DNA from: Ferroplasma acidiphilum
GTDB lineage: Archaea > Thermoplasmatota > Thermoplasmata > Thermoplasmatales > Thermoplasmataceae
Direction of reading: 5' to 3'
Length of the DNA stretch: 64,000 nucleotides
Assembly: GCF_002078355.1 (NCBI RefSeq)
Contig: NZ_CP015363.1
Coordinates: 1,054,001-1,118,000, forward strand
This document shows, in pieces, positions 1 through 9,104 of the stretch. Made by a program: the position numbers and the translations under genes. The first letter of the stretch is position 1. Each line of letters starts with the position of its first letter. Below the pieces are notes generated by a model. It was not told the origin of the DNA, made no database searches, and was given only the letters and a program-made list of their open reading frames with translations.

Positions 1-2
1 AG

Positions 3-1013
3 GCCTTATCCATAGTTAAAAAGCCGGAGTATTATATTGCAAAGGCATACGCATTGATAAATGATAACAATAACAGTGAGGCATACACGGCACTTGATAC
101 AGCAATAAATATGGCTCCAGGGAATCCCGATTACCATTCTATTAAAGGAGATCTGCTTCTTGACGACAAAAAATATGGCCCTGCTCTAGAACAGTATAAT
201 ACAGCAATAAAAATACTTCCAGGTGTATACCAGTTCCATTATGGAAAAGCCATGGCTTATTCGTATATGGAAAAATTTCCTGAAGCGCTTGAAGAATATA
301 ACAGAGTTATAGAAATTGAGCCAAATTTTGGGGAAGCTTATTACAACAGATCAATAATTTATCTGGATCAGGATAAGTTTGAAGATGCCATCCGGGATGC
401 TGAGAGGGCAATGGATCTTGAATCAGACGTTCCGGATAATTTCGATTTAATGGGAAACATTTTAGCAGCAATGGAAAAATACGAAGAGGCCTTAAAATAT
501 TATGGTGAAGCAATAGAACTTGACAGTAGATTTGCTGCGGCCTATTATGATATGGGAATTATGTACGACAATATGAAAAACTATAGTAACGCCATTGAAA
601 ATTATGATAAGGCAATTAAACTGGTTGATAATTACTATGAAGGAACAAAATCGCCTTCAAATGCAGCTATTCCAGCATTTCTTAAAAAAGCAAATGACTT
701 ATATTTGCTTAATAAAGCAGATGACGCCATTGCCACCTATGAACAGGCATTTAAGAGAGAACCAGGAAGTGTAATAATTCCGGTAAAAATGGGACATATA
801 CTATTTGAACTGGCAAGGTACAGTGATGTGGTATCACTTCTATCACCAATCTTTTCATATGGCCTGAAAACTATTAAAAAAATGTGCGCAGAAGATGAAT
901 GCGAGGATAACCACCTTATATCCGGATTAAATGACCTTATCAATAGTTGCAATGCCACCGGTAAAACACAGAATGTCAAGTTATATAAAAAATTACTAGA
1001 TGACATGCAATGA
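3..1013 (+). CDS. TPR-repeat protein, 5' end outside window
   Basis: Tetratricopeptide-repeat scaffold protein. The reading frame is open from base 3, with no stop before a possible TTG at 54, and reads smoothly into repeat sequence, so the gene almost certainly begins upstream. At least seven 34-residue units are visible, with the typical W/Y-x2-G-x3-A and A-x3-Y/F-x-A-I pattern (for example GEAYYNRSIIYLDQDKFEDA and AAAYYDMGIMYDNMKNYSNA). TPRs mediate protein-protein contacts. No catalytic domain, signal peptide or membrane helix is visible in the part present, so its partner is unknown. The last 40 residues contain two cysteines and no repeat. Confidence 0.85.
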   Translation, partial: ALSIVKKPEYYIAKAYALINDNNNSEAYTALDTAINMAPGNPDYHSIKGDLLLDDKKYGPALEQYNTAIKILPGVYQFHYGKAMAYSYMEKFPEALEEYNRVIEIEPNFGEAYYNRSIIYLDQDKFEDAIRDAERAMDLESDVPDNFDLMGNILAAMEKYEEALKYYGEAIELDSRFAAAYYDMGIMYDNMKNYSNAIENYDKAIKLVDNYYEGTKSPSNAAIPAFLKKANDLYLLNKADDAIATYEQAFKREPGSVIIPVKMGHILFELARYSDVVSLLSPIFSYGLKTIKKMCAEDECEDNHLISGLNDLINSCNATGKTQNVKLYKKLLDDMQ

Positions 1014-1049
1014 AGCAATGCACACGAATAAATTATTGACTCAAGTTAA

Positions 1050-1229
1050 ATGATAAATCTATCTATTCCTATTATATATTATAGTAACAATAAAAGCATA
1101 CAGGTCATTCCATTGATAAAATGGCCATCTCGGAACCAGAGGGAACTGGATAGATGGTGTAGCGCTATCCTCCCGGAGTTTGAGTATTATAAGAATGGTG
1201 GCTTCCAGAGGTATATTTTATATAGTTAA
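1050..1229 (+). pseudogene. Possible gene remnant or 59-aa small ORF
   Basis: An ATG-to-TAA frame of 59 codons. The first 20 residues look random, but residues 20-59 have coding character: mixed charged and aromatic residues (KWPSRNQRELDRWCSAILPE, then FEYYKNGGFQRYILYS) and a higher G+C than the surrounding DNA. The pattern suggests the C-terminal tail of a decayed gene, perhaps a transposase, although no catalytic motif survives and I cannot name a family. No clear TATA box lies 25 bases upstream. It could also be a genuine small protein. Confidence 0.3.
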
Positions 1230-1656
1230 GGAAAAAGTAACCTTACTATGAATTATAATTATTCATTGCGTTTAACACGAGCTATTCTGATAAATTATTA
1301 AAATCAGATTTCTAAAACTTGTGTTTTTATTATTTCCTAACAAGAATATTACTTTTTATATCACTATTGTGTTTGGCATAGCACCATACCTTATACGTTT
1401 GGAATTTTTATAGTTTGCCGGTTTTGGATGCTATATTCGTAAATATGCTTAAATTTTTCATCATCAGATAAATTTAATGTACAATGGAATTTTTATATAA
1501 GACAATACATAATATTTAACGATAAGAAATGAATTCAATACTAATATTTTTTTACTATTAAAGTTTTTAGGAGAATGGAAAGGCCGGTTATTAGAATTTT
1601 TAGTGTTTTATAAATAATTCAATATATTATTTATTAATTTTTAAAATTATAGCAGG
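1230..1656. other. AT-rich intergenic region, no gene seen
   Basis: Very AT-rich spacer between the remnant at 1050-1229 and the PEPCK promoter. All frames are broken by frequent stops. No tRNA-like fold, strong hairpin or tandem repeat was found. Confidence 0.6.
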
Positions 1657-1666
1657 TTTATATAAC
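1657..1666 (+). promoter_or_regulatory. TATA box of PEPCK gene
   Basis: The element TTTATATAAC is centred about 25 bases upstream of the ATG at 1686. That places the expected transcription start at or next to the start codon, so the mRNA is probably leaderless. No Shine-Dalgarno motif precedes the ATG. Confidence 0.55.
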
Positions 1667-1685
1667 AGGATTCACATCAAACTAT

Positions 1686-3482
1686 ATGGGTGATATAGAA
1701 AATATATCAAAAAATCCGGAAAATCAGCTAAAAATGTTATTATTCCATAGAAATCCAGAATTGAATGGAAGACTGGAAACATTTGTGAGAATGCTTGAAC
1801 CAGCGAATATTGTTGTTATTACTGACCCAGATTTTTATGAAAAAAAACTGGTAGGGGAAATGGCAACAGACCATGAACTTATAGAATTGAATAGGAAATA
1901 TTACAGTAATTCTTACCTGTACAGGAGCAATCCAGATGATGTTGCAAGGACTGAGAAGGATACATACATATCCAGTTTAGATGAGAAGAATGCTGGTGCA
2001 ACAAATAACTGGATGGAACCAGAACACTTAAAATCCCGCATTTTCAATTTAATTAAAGGTTCAATGAAGAATAAAACCATGTATATCGTACCATTTATTC
2101 TGGGCCCCGCAGGTTCGAAATACAGTGAAGCGGGCATACAGATTACAGATAATCCATATGTTGTAATTAACTTAATAAAAATATCGCTTGTTGGAAAAGA
2201 AGCCATAAACCGTATTGAAAATACAGGCAAATATGTGGTAGCAATCCATGTAACCGGTACCCTGGATAAAAATAACAGATACATTGCACATTTCACAGAT
2301 GAAGACCTGATAATTAGTGTAAATACCGCATATGGCGGAAATGCCCTCCTGACCAAAAAAGGCTACGCGCTGAGAATAGCAAGTGTACACGCAAGGGACA
2401 ACTCAAGGATGGCAGAACATATGATGGCACTTGAAGTTACATCACCCAGCGGGAGAAAATACGGCATCTCAGGAGCTTTTCCAAGCGCCAGTGGCAAAAC
2501 GAACCTATCTATGATACGGACTCCTACTGATATGGCTGGCTGGGATGCGCAACTATTGAGTGATGATATTATATGGATGCATATCAATAATGACTCGCTA
2601 TACGCAATTAACCCTGAATATGGATTTTTCGGTGTTGCACCTGGCACCAATGCAACAACAAATCCCAATGCAATGAAAGCATTCAATAGGGATACAATTT
2701 TTACAAACACTGCACTAACAACGGATGGCAAACCCTGGTGGTATTCACTTGACCCTTCTGTAAGTGAGGTATATGACTGGCATGGCAATTTAACTACGGA
2801 TTTAAAGAATGCGGCCCATCCAAACTCACGTTTTACTACACCAATAAAGAATTACCCGTATCTTTCTAGTAAATTCTATGATAATGAAGGCTTGAAAATT
2901 GACGCTATGTTATTCGGAGGCAGGCGCAGTGATCTCATACCGCTTGTGAGGCAGGCAAAGAGCTGGGCGCAGGGCGTGCTTTTCGGCGCAATGATAAGAG
3001 CTGAAACAACGGCTGCTACAACTGGAAAAGTTGGAATATTGAGAAACGACCCTATGGCCATGATTCCGTTCTGCGGGTATAACATAGGCGATTACTTCCA
3101 GCACTGGCTTGATATGGGAAAACTAGTACAGCACAGGCCTGAGATTTTTTATGTGAACTGGTTCAGAAAAGATTCAGATGGAAATTTCATCTGGCCTGGC
3201 TTCAGTGAGAATTTCAGGGTTATTGAATGGATTGCCAGCAGGCTGGATGCAAAAGCAAATGCCATTGAAACCCCTGTTGGATTAATTCCCGACATAGCTA
3301 ATTTCGCCTCTGGAAATTTAGGCAAAAACAAATTAGAGCAGCTCTTTGAGATAGATTATCCGGGATGGTTAAAGGAACTTAACGAAATAGAACCATTTTT
3401 CAAAAAGATAGGCGATAGTTTCCCCGAAGAACTGTGGAGAGAATTTCATAACATGAAAGATGGAGTGGAAAAACAAATTTAA
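1686..3482 (+). CDS. pckG: Phosphoenolpyruvate carboxykinase (GTP)
   Basis: Converts oxaloacetate plus GTP to phosphoenolpyruvate, GDP and CO2; the gluconeogenic exit from the TCA cycle, cytosolic. At 598 aa it has the usual GTP-class length. Diagnostic blocks are YGGNALL (216-222), the P-loop FPSASGKTN (265-273), the metal-binding LSDDIIWM (291-298), NPEYGFFGVAPGTN and FGGRRSD. In most GTP-PEPCKs the P-loop reads FPSACGKTN with a reactive cysteine; here it is Ser269. The gene stands alone with its own TATA box. It fits an organism living on amino acids and peptides that must make sugars from TCA intermediates. Confidence 0.95.
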   Translation: MGDIENISKNPENQLKMLLFHRNPELNGRLETFVRMLEPANIVVITDPDFYEKKLVGEMATDHELIELNRKYYSNSYLYRSNPDDVARTEKDTYISSLDEKNAGATNNWMEPEHLKSRIFNLIKGSMKNKTMYIVPFILGPAGSKYSEAGIQITDNPYVVINLIKISLVGKEAINRIENTGKYVVAIHVTGTLDKNNRYIAHFTDEDLIISVNTAYGGNALLTKKGYALRIASVHARDNSRMAEHMMALEVTSPSGRKYGISGAFPSASGKTNLSMIRTPTDMAGWDAQLLSDDIIWMHINNDSLYAINPEYGFFGVAPGTNATTNPNAMKAFNRDTIFTNTALTTDGKPWWYSLDPSVSEVYDWHGNLTTDLKNAAHPNSRFTTPIKNYPYLSSKFYDNEGLKIDAMLFGGRRSDLIPLVRQAKSWAQGVLFGAMIRAETTAATTGKVGILRNDPMAMIPFCGYNIGDYFQHWLDMGKLVQHRPEIFYVNWFRKDSDGNFIWPGFSENFRVIEWIASRLDAKANAIETPVGLIPDIANFASGNLGKNKLEQLFEIDYPGWLKELNEIEPFFKKIGDSFPEELWREFHNMKDGVEKQI

Positions 3483-3630
3483 ATTATAATATTTGCAATT
3501 AATTTTAACATTATATTTTATTGGTAACCAGATCATAAATGCTTACAGAATTGAATAAAACAGTGATAAAGCAATTACTTTAATGGAAATCCAATAACCA
3601 AGTTTTAATATTAATTTGAATTATAAAACA

Positions 3631-5394
3631 ATGGAAGGGCATAGAATAGAAGATCTTCTGAGATTAAAAAATATTGAAAATGTTATAATCGACAGTACGG
3701 GAAAACGTATTGCCGCACTGGCGGGAAGCACGTACAGAGACTATAAGAAAAAGGAGTTTAATAAGTATATTTACATTCTCAAGGAAGACCTTTCAACAGA
3801 GAGGGTGATTCAGGGAACTGGAATAAAATGTATTGATATCTCAGATACAGGCCGGCTACTGTATGCTGATGGGCATGGAATACATATAACAGGGAATGGC
3901 TTTTCAGACCTTAACATAAAATTTGACGGTGGAATACAGCAGGCAAAGTGGATGGGGGATAAAATACTTTTCACAGCCACAGTAAAAAAACACAGCAGCC
4001 CTGAAGATGCCTACTTTTTTGAAGAAAATGATCCGTTGAATGAAATGTATTTGCTGGACCTTTCACATGGAATTAAAAAAATAACCGGAAATATACACAT
4101 ATGGGAATTCGATAATGATGGTGAAAATATATACGCTGTTACATCCAGCAAACCTATGGAGAGTTGCTGGTACAATTCATCTGTTTCGAAAATATACCTG
4201 GATGGAAAGGTAGAAAAGGTTTATGACCCGGATTTCAGGGAACTTGGAAAAATTACAGTCAATGGAAACAGGGCAGCTTTCCTTGAATCAATAATGAGCG
4301 ACAGGGGTGTCATATCCGGAGATATAATCCTTTTGGAAAATGGACATGCTAAGAATATTACAATGGGCTCAGAAACAACATATTCACACATTGAATTTCA
4401 CAAGAATTCTATGTATGCACTGGAAAACCACATGGGCACATTTACAATAAGAAATATGGAATCCGGAAAAGCTATATGGAAGGGGAGCGGAATTGTATAT
4501 CCTGTATTTTCACCTGCATTTTCAACCAATGGGAATATATTTGTATTTCCGTATTCCAATGAAAAGGAAATAGCAGAAATCGTGCGTGTAGAATCTGGAA
4601 AGGTTAGCAGATCTGGAATAAATAGTGAGCTGCAGAACCTTAAGGCGTATCCATCAGAACTCGTAGAATGGAAATCCTCAGATGGCAAGGATATCTACGG
4701 CTTCTTCAGATCGGAAGGCTCCGAAAAACCTGTAATTGTATACATACATGGAGGGCCTACATCCTTTTCCTATCCTGCATTCATAGACAGGACAACAATG
4801 TATCTCGGTGCCGGATTTTCAGTGTTCCTCCCTAATTACAGGGGAAGCATAGGAATGGGCAGGCAATACGCTGAATCAAATCGGGGAGATATGGGCGGCA
4901 TGGATTTTGAAGATGTTATTACTGGAATAAATTATCTTAAGAAACAGGGAAAAATAAAGACCGATAGAATATATATAACAGGTGGTTCATATGGCGGGTA
5001 TATTTCCGCTCTGGCGATAATGAAATCAGATATATTCAAAGCTTCTGTTTCGCTCTACGGAATTTCTGACTGGATTAGTTTCCACGGTGTATCCAATCTC
5101 TATAACTGGGATCGGGTACATATGAATGATGACCCCTATAATTTCAGAAAATACGATGGATTTTCCGCAATAAGAATGGATCATGATGTAAAAACTCCTG
5201 TATTGCTGATGCACGGGGTGGAAGATCCATATGTTCCCATAGGGCAGTATTATGAGTTTTACAGATTTTTGAAGGAACATGGCAAATCTGTAAGATTATT
5301 AGTTTACCCCAGGGAAGGGCATGGATTTACAGAGAAGGATCATATGATTACGCAGTATAAAGAAACAATAGATTTCTTTAACCGCTATAAATGA
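3631..5394 (+). CDS. S9-family serine peptidase (acylaminoacyl-peptidase-like)
   Basis: Prolyl-oligopeptidase-clan peptidase that trims short or N-acylated peptides, probably cytosolic since no signal peptide is present. The N-terminal ~350 residues are beta-propeller-like repeats. The C-terminal ~230 form an alpha/beta-hydrolase with HGGP (oxyanion region), GGSYGGY nucleophile Ser453, Asp532 in GVEDPYVP and His564 in REGHGF (numbered from the ATG at 3631). A TTG at 3616 is in frame, but the TATA-like TTTAATATTA at 3604-3613 favours ATG 3631 as a leaderless start. The product is 587 aa, normal for the family. It likely feeds the amino-acid pathways encoded nearby. Confidence 0.88.
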   Translation: MEGHRIEDLLRLKNIENVIIDSTGKRIAALAGSTYRDYKKKEFNKYIYILKEDLSTERVIQGTGIKCIDISDTGRLLYADGHGIHITGNGFSDLNIKFDGGIQQAKWMGDKILFTATVKKHSSPEDAYFFEENDPLNEMYLLDLSHGIKKITGNIHIWEFDNDGENIYAVTSSKPMESCWYNSSVSKIYLDGKVEKVYDPDFRELGKITVNGNRAAFLESIMSDRGVISGDIILLENGHAKNITMGSETTYSHIEFHKNSMYALENHMGTFTIRNMESGKAIWKGSGIVYPVFSPAFSTNGNIFVFPYSNEKEIAEIVRVESGKVSRSGINSELQNLKAYPSELVEWKSSDGKDIYGFFRSEGSEKPVIVYIHGGPTSFSYPAFIDRTTMYLGAGFSVFLPNYRGSIGMGRQYAESNRGDMGGMDFEDVITGINYLKKQGKIKTDRIYITGGSYGGYISALAIMKSDIFKASVSLYGISDWISFHGVSNLYNWDRVHMNDDPYNFRKYDGFSAIRMDHDVKTPVLLMHGVEDPYVPIGQYYEFYRFLKEHGKSVRLLVYPREGHGFTEKDHMITQYKETIDFFNRYK

Positions 5395-5415
5395 AAAATA
5401 CTGGATGTTAGTTGA

Positions 5416-5432
5416 TATGAATAGCATTCATA
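5416..5432. promoter_or_regulatory. Perfect 7-3-7 inverted repeat
   Basis: TATGAAT-AGC-ATTCATA is a perfect inverted repeat between the S9 peptidase stop and the promoter of the methyltransferase gene, about 65 bases before that gene's TATA-like element. It may be a regulator site or an RNA hairpin at the end of the peptidase mRNA. Confidence 0.35.
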
Positions 5433-5520
5433 GTCACTGGCTCCCATTAACTATTGTATTTGACATAGGGTTTATATTTTAAATTGATTTCAATTATATT
5501 AAAATAAAAGAGATGAAACT

Positions 5521-6030
5521 ATGGAAGAACGATCAATGGATGAAATAATGGAGAAAATTAGCCCGCTTGTTACCGGCAACAATGTTTTAGATATTGGTAC
5601 CGGGTTTGGGATTGTAATTAAGGCATTGATAAATAATAAAGATCTGAAAATTACAAGTATAGACCCGGAAACATGGAGGTTTGATGAGTTAAAAAACACA
5701 TTTTTAACCGAAATTTATGAAAATAGATTAAAATTGATGAATGCATATGCAGAGAATCTACCGTTCAGGGATAATGAATTTACAACAACAATATCACTTT
5801 TCTCTGCTCATCACTTTAAAGATATAATTAAGGCACTGGATGAAATAAATAGAGTTACATCGGGGACCATTATCATAGCTGATTGGGGTCCTGAATCGGC
5901 CGGAAAAACAAATCCCCATAGCCCGGAACAACTTGAAATTCCAATGAGCAAGGTAAAGAGTCATGGAATAAAAAACAATTATGCAGTTAAAGATGGCAGC
6001 ATGTGGTATATGATTTATAAAAAAAATTAA
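5521..6030 (+). CDS. Small class I SAM-dependent methyltransferase
   Basis: A 169-aa Rossmann-fold methyltransferase. Motif I is VLDIGTGFGIVIKAL (residues ~22-36), motif II places an acidic residue in ITSIDPE, and a motif IV-like segment SLFSAHHFKDI follows. This is a minimal domain with no substrate-recognition insertion, typical of the UbiE/small-molecule group; the substrate cannot be inferred. A TATA-like stretch (TTATATTAAA near 5494) is about 25 bases upstream, so the gene is probably leaderless and monocistronic. Confidence 0.75.
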   Translation: MEERSMDEIMEKISPLVTGNNVLDIGTGFGIVIKALINNKDLKITSIDPETWRFDELKNTFLTEIYENRLKLMNAYAENLPFRDNEFTTTISLFSAHHFKDIIKALDEINRVTSGTIIIADWGPESAGKTNPHSPEQLEIPMSKVKSHGIKNNYAVKDGSMWYMIYKKN

Positions 6031-6087
6031 TCTGGAATAATACAGGACAACAGGGCATTAAGAGAACGATGATAGTTTATCCGTAAT

Positions 6088-6549
6088 TTAATTTTCTATT
6101 TGAAAATCACAATCTTTCTCCAGTACAGTCTCATATTGTTTATCAGATATTATAATTATATCGACCTCATTTATTGTTAGATTAAATACAAGTGTTGAAC
6201 TCTTAACATTGTTGAATTGCCTGTTAATTAATTCATCCGCAGCTACAGCATTTTTTGCCTTTCTTTCAAGTTTAACATCCTCATATTTCATAAATTCGAA
6301 AAAAACATCAGCCGAGTTATTTGTATGAATATGCTGAACAAATTTTATCTGCACATCTGGCTTGAAATCAAAGTCAATGTATAATTTATAGCCATAATAA
6401 TTAATATTAATATCTTCATATGATTTGTATAATGAAAACTGGTATAGCTTTTTTATTATCTCTGAATAATCCAGAAGTTTTTCCTTAATTGAAGATAAAT
6501 AGTTTGAGTTTTTCATTTTTATTTTTACATTTTCTAAAAGTTGATCCAT
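6088..6549 (-). CDS. Hypothetical protein, 153 aa
   Basis: Not recognised. The protein is soluble and rich in Asn, Lys, Ile and Asp. The N-terminal ~45 residues are likely helical (QLLENVKIKMKN, EKLLDYSEIIKKL); the remainder alternates like beta strands. No cysteine pairs, nucleotide-binding loops or membrane segments are visible. It lies alone between convergent and same-strand neighbours with AT-rich flanks. Coding is supported by its uninterrupted length and sensible amino-acid composition only. Confidence 0.55.
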   Translation of the reverse strand: MDQLLENVKIKMKNSNYLSSIKEKLLDYSEIIKKLYQFSLYKSYEDININYYGYKLYIDFDFKPDVQIKFVQHIHTNNSADVFFEFMKYEDVKLERKAKNAVAADELINRQFNNVKSSTLVFNLTINEVDIIIISDKQYETVLEKDCDFQIEN

Positions 6550-6735
6550 AGTAATCTAATATTGCAATATTCAATATCATTTTTTTCTAATACGTATTGA
6601 AATAAAATAAACTATTACAGTCCCGGTTATTTGCCATCCTGCATATAATATAAAGTTACAGGTTAATTTTACAGAAATTTCCTGCAAAGTATGAAATTTA
6701 ATGTTTCCAGTAAATAATCTGCTTGCAGGGTAAAT

Positions 6736-8763
6736 TTACCAGATAATTATTTCGCGGTATTTGAGATTATTATTTGACAAGCCAGTGAAAGTGTGCTGGA
6801 AGTTTGGATTTACATAAGCAGGTATTTCAGCCCTGATTTTTTCCGGGGAATGGACATCGTTAAGAATCTGCCATTTTAGTGCCTCATCCTTTACAGTAGT
6901 TCTCCAGCTCTGTGCCCAACCCATGAAAAATCTTTGCTCCGGTGTATATCCGTCTATTACTTTCCTTAATTCCGGGTTTTTCTTTAACCTGCGTTCAAGT
7001 GCCTCAAATGCTATGCTCACCCCGCCGATATCCGCTATATTTTCCCCAAGTGTTAATGGACCATTTACATGGATACCGGGCAAGGCTTCAATGGAATTAT
7101 ACAGATCAACAACACTCTGTGCCTTTTCAGTAAAGGCCTTATCATCTTCCGGTGTCCACCAGTCATTCAGATTTCCGTTCAAATCATATTTTCTTCCCTC
7201 GTCATCGAAACCATGGGATATTTCATGTGCTATTGTAGCGCCGGTAGCCCCATAGTTTACAGCATCATCCATTTCAGGGTCAAAAAACGGGGGCTGGAGA
7301 ATTCCGGCAGGAAAAACAATTTCATTGTCTGTAGGAGAAAAATATGCATTTACAGTTGGTGGAGTCATTTCCCAGAGTTCCTTATCCACAGGCTTCCCTA
7401 TTCTTTTAGTCTCTCTTTCCAGCTCGAATTTATTGCAATTTATAATATTTTCGAAGAGTCTATCCTGACTTATTTTTATAGATGAATAATCTATGTATTT
7501 AGATGGATATCCAACCTTAGCCCTGAATTTGCTAAATTTTTCCAGTGCCTTTTCCTTAGTTTCCCTGCCCATCCATGATAAATTATTGATTCTTTCAATA
7601 AAAACCTCCTTCAGGTCTTCAATCATTTCATCCATCCTTCTCTTTGAATCCTCTCCAAATTGCTGTTCCACGTAAATTTTGCCCAGTGCCTCGCCCATAA
7701 AACTATCGATAATTGAAACCGCCTTTTTCCATCTTTTAGCAGGCAGTTGCTGCCCCAGCAATTTTCTCTGGAAGAAATCAAAATGCTCCATTTCAACATC
7801 CCTGAACAGGAACGGGGCTGCAGAGTTAAGTACATTCCATTTCATGTAAATTTTCCAGTCATCCAGTGTATATTGTTGAATAACTGGATTCAGTTCATGG
7901 AAGAATTCCGGCTGGCCTATTATAATGTAATCTAAACCGGTTAAACCTATTTTTGAAAAGTATTCTCTATGGTGCAATCCGGGGAATTCCTTCTCTATAT
8001 CATTAAACTGGAACCGGTTATAATTTTTATCCGGGTCCCTGAGTTCAACAGGAGACCTGCTTTTTAATGCAAGGCTTGTTTCAATTTTTAATACTGTATT
8101 TCCCATATTCTCTGATGTTTTATCGTCAAATCCGTATAGAATGAACATATTTTTTATATGATTTATGTATTGCGCCCTTATTTCCTTAAATGAGTCATCA
8201 AAATAGTAATCACGATTTGGCAATGATAAGCCATCCTGATTTAGATAACATGCGTAAACAGAACTGTTCTTCTCATCGGGCATGGAGTCAAATGAGAACA
8301 ATCCTGAAATGCCCATAGTATTGAATTCTCCTAATGTTTCAATAATATTGTTTTTGCTATCTATCCTATCAATTATTTCCATAAATCTGCTTACTGGCTT
8401 AAAACCATTCTTTTCAATTTCATCCACATCCATAATAGATATGTAGAAATCACCCAGGGCCCTTTCCGCATGGTTCTGGCTATTTTGTGCACATGATTCT
8501 AAAATTTTCCCAAGTATAAAGTTATTCCATTCCATAAGTTCAGTGGATGCGTCATACACGTATTTGTCTTCAGGAACAGGGTGGGATCTTGCCCACTTCC
8601 CATATGAATACATTGAAAAATCATCCATAGGGTCATATGATTTATCCAGATAATCTATGGAAAAAACGGGTTTTTCAGGTTTCTCTTTCTCAGATATAAC
8701 TGGTATTCTGTCTAATCTGCTAGCCATAATACCTGATAATTGTATTTCTATTAATCTTTTCAT
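6736..8763 (-). CDS. M13-family zinc metallopeptidase (neprilysin/PepO-like)
   Basis: Zinc endopeptidase acting on oligopeptides. The zinc motif is HEISH (His513, Glu514, His517), with the third ligand in GENIADIGG (Glu574, Asp578). The upstream NAYFSPTDNEIVFPAGILQP block is the family's substrate-binding Asn-Ala-Tyr segment. At 675 aa the length matches bacterial PepO. It lacks the N-terminal membrane anchor of animal neprilysins, so it is probably cytosolic. The C-terminus ends in Trp, as in the family. Together with the S9 peptidase upstream it suggests peptide degradation as a nutrient route. Confidence 0.93.
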   Translation of the reverse strand: MKRLIEIQLSGIMASRLDRIPVISEKEKPEKPVFSIDYLDKSYDPMDDFSMYSYGKWARSHPVPEDKYVYDASTELMEWNNFILGKILESCAQNSQNHAERALGDFYISIMDVDEIEKNGFKPVSRFMEIIDRIDSKNNIIETLGEFNTMGISGLFSFDSMPDEKNSSVYACYLNQDGLSLPNRDYYFDDSFKEIRAQYINHIKNMFILYGFDDKTSENMGNTVLKIETSLALKSRSPVELRDPDKNYNRFQFNDIEKEFPGLHHREYFSKIGLTGLDYIIIGQPEFFHELNPVIQQYTLDDWKIYMKWNVLNSAAPFLFRDVEMEHFDFFQRKLLGQQLPAKRWKKAVSIIDSFMGEALGKIYVEQQFGEDSKRRMDEMIEDLKEVFIERINNLSWMGRETKEKALEKFSKFRAKVGYPSKYIDYSSIKISQDRLFENIINCNKFELERETKRIGKPVDKELWEMTPPTVNAYFSPTDNEIVFPAGILQPPFFDPEMDDAVNYGATGATIAHEISHGFDDEGRKYDLNGNLNDWWTPEDDKAFTEKAQSVVDLYNSIEALPGIHVNGPLTLGENIADIGGVSIAFEALERRLKKNPELRKVIDGYTPEQRFFMGWAQSWRTTVKDEALKWQILNDVHSPEKIRAEIPAYVNPNFQHTFTGLSNNNLKYREIIIW

Positions 8764-8796
8764 GAGATTTTCTATTCTATGGATAAAAAGAAGATG

Positions 8797-9104
8797 TCAT
8801 TCATCTGCAGCTCTCAATTTTTCTGCTCTTGACGACGCAAGATAGATTAAAAATGGTGAGACAATATTTGCAATAGGAATAATATACAATATTGCACCTA
8901 ACTCTCCAATTTCCTGGTGTACCATTTCGAAAATCTGTATAAACCGATGAGAATGTATATAGAGACAATTAAAGCCAGCACTGAAATAATTAAAAAATTA
9001 ATAGGAATATAAGCAAAAGTACCAGAAAAACGTGTGTTAATGTGCCAGATGAAGAAATGGCGGGATTTATGGTATTTCAATAATTTATTGTTTTTTCGGG
9101 GCAA
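8797..9104 (-). pseudogene. Small two-helix membrane protein, apparently split by frameshift
   Basis: Two overlapping frames on the minus strand look like halves of one protein. The first (9104-8898, 68 codons) carries a membrane helix ending in SIYILIGLYRF and then runs out of frame. The second (8925-8797) starts at an ATG in the overlap and gives MVHQEIGELGAILYIIPIAN followed by a second hydrophobic helix and a charged tail (SSRAEKLRAADE). Joining them near base 8925 gives a plausible two-helix membrane protein of about 100 aa. Either a real frameshift, a sequencing error, or two tiny genes. The first frame overlaps the end of the 225-aa membrane protein gene. Confidence 0.4.

Noticed and set aside
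7069-7485. 138-codon plus-strand frame
   Set aside because: Lies antisense within the M13 peptidase gene, whose zinc and family motifs are unambiguous.
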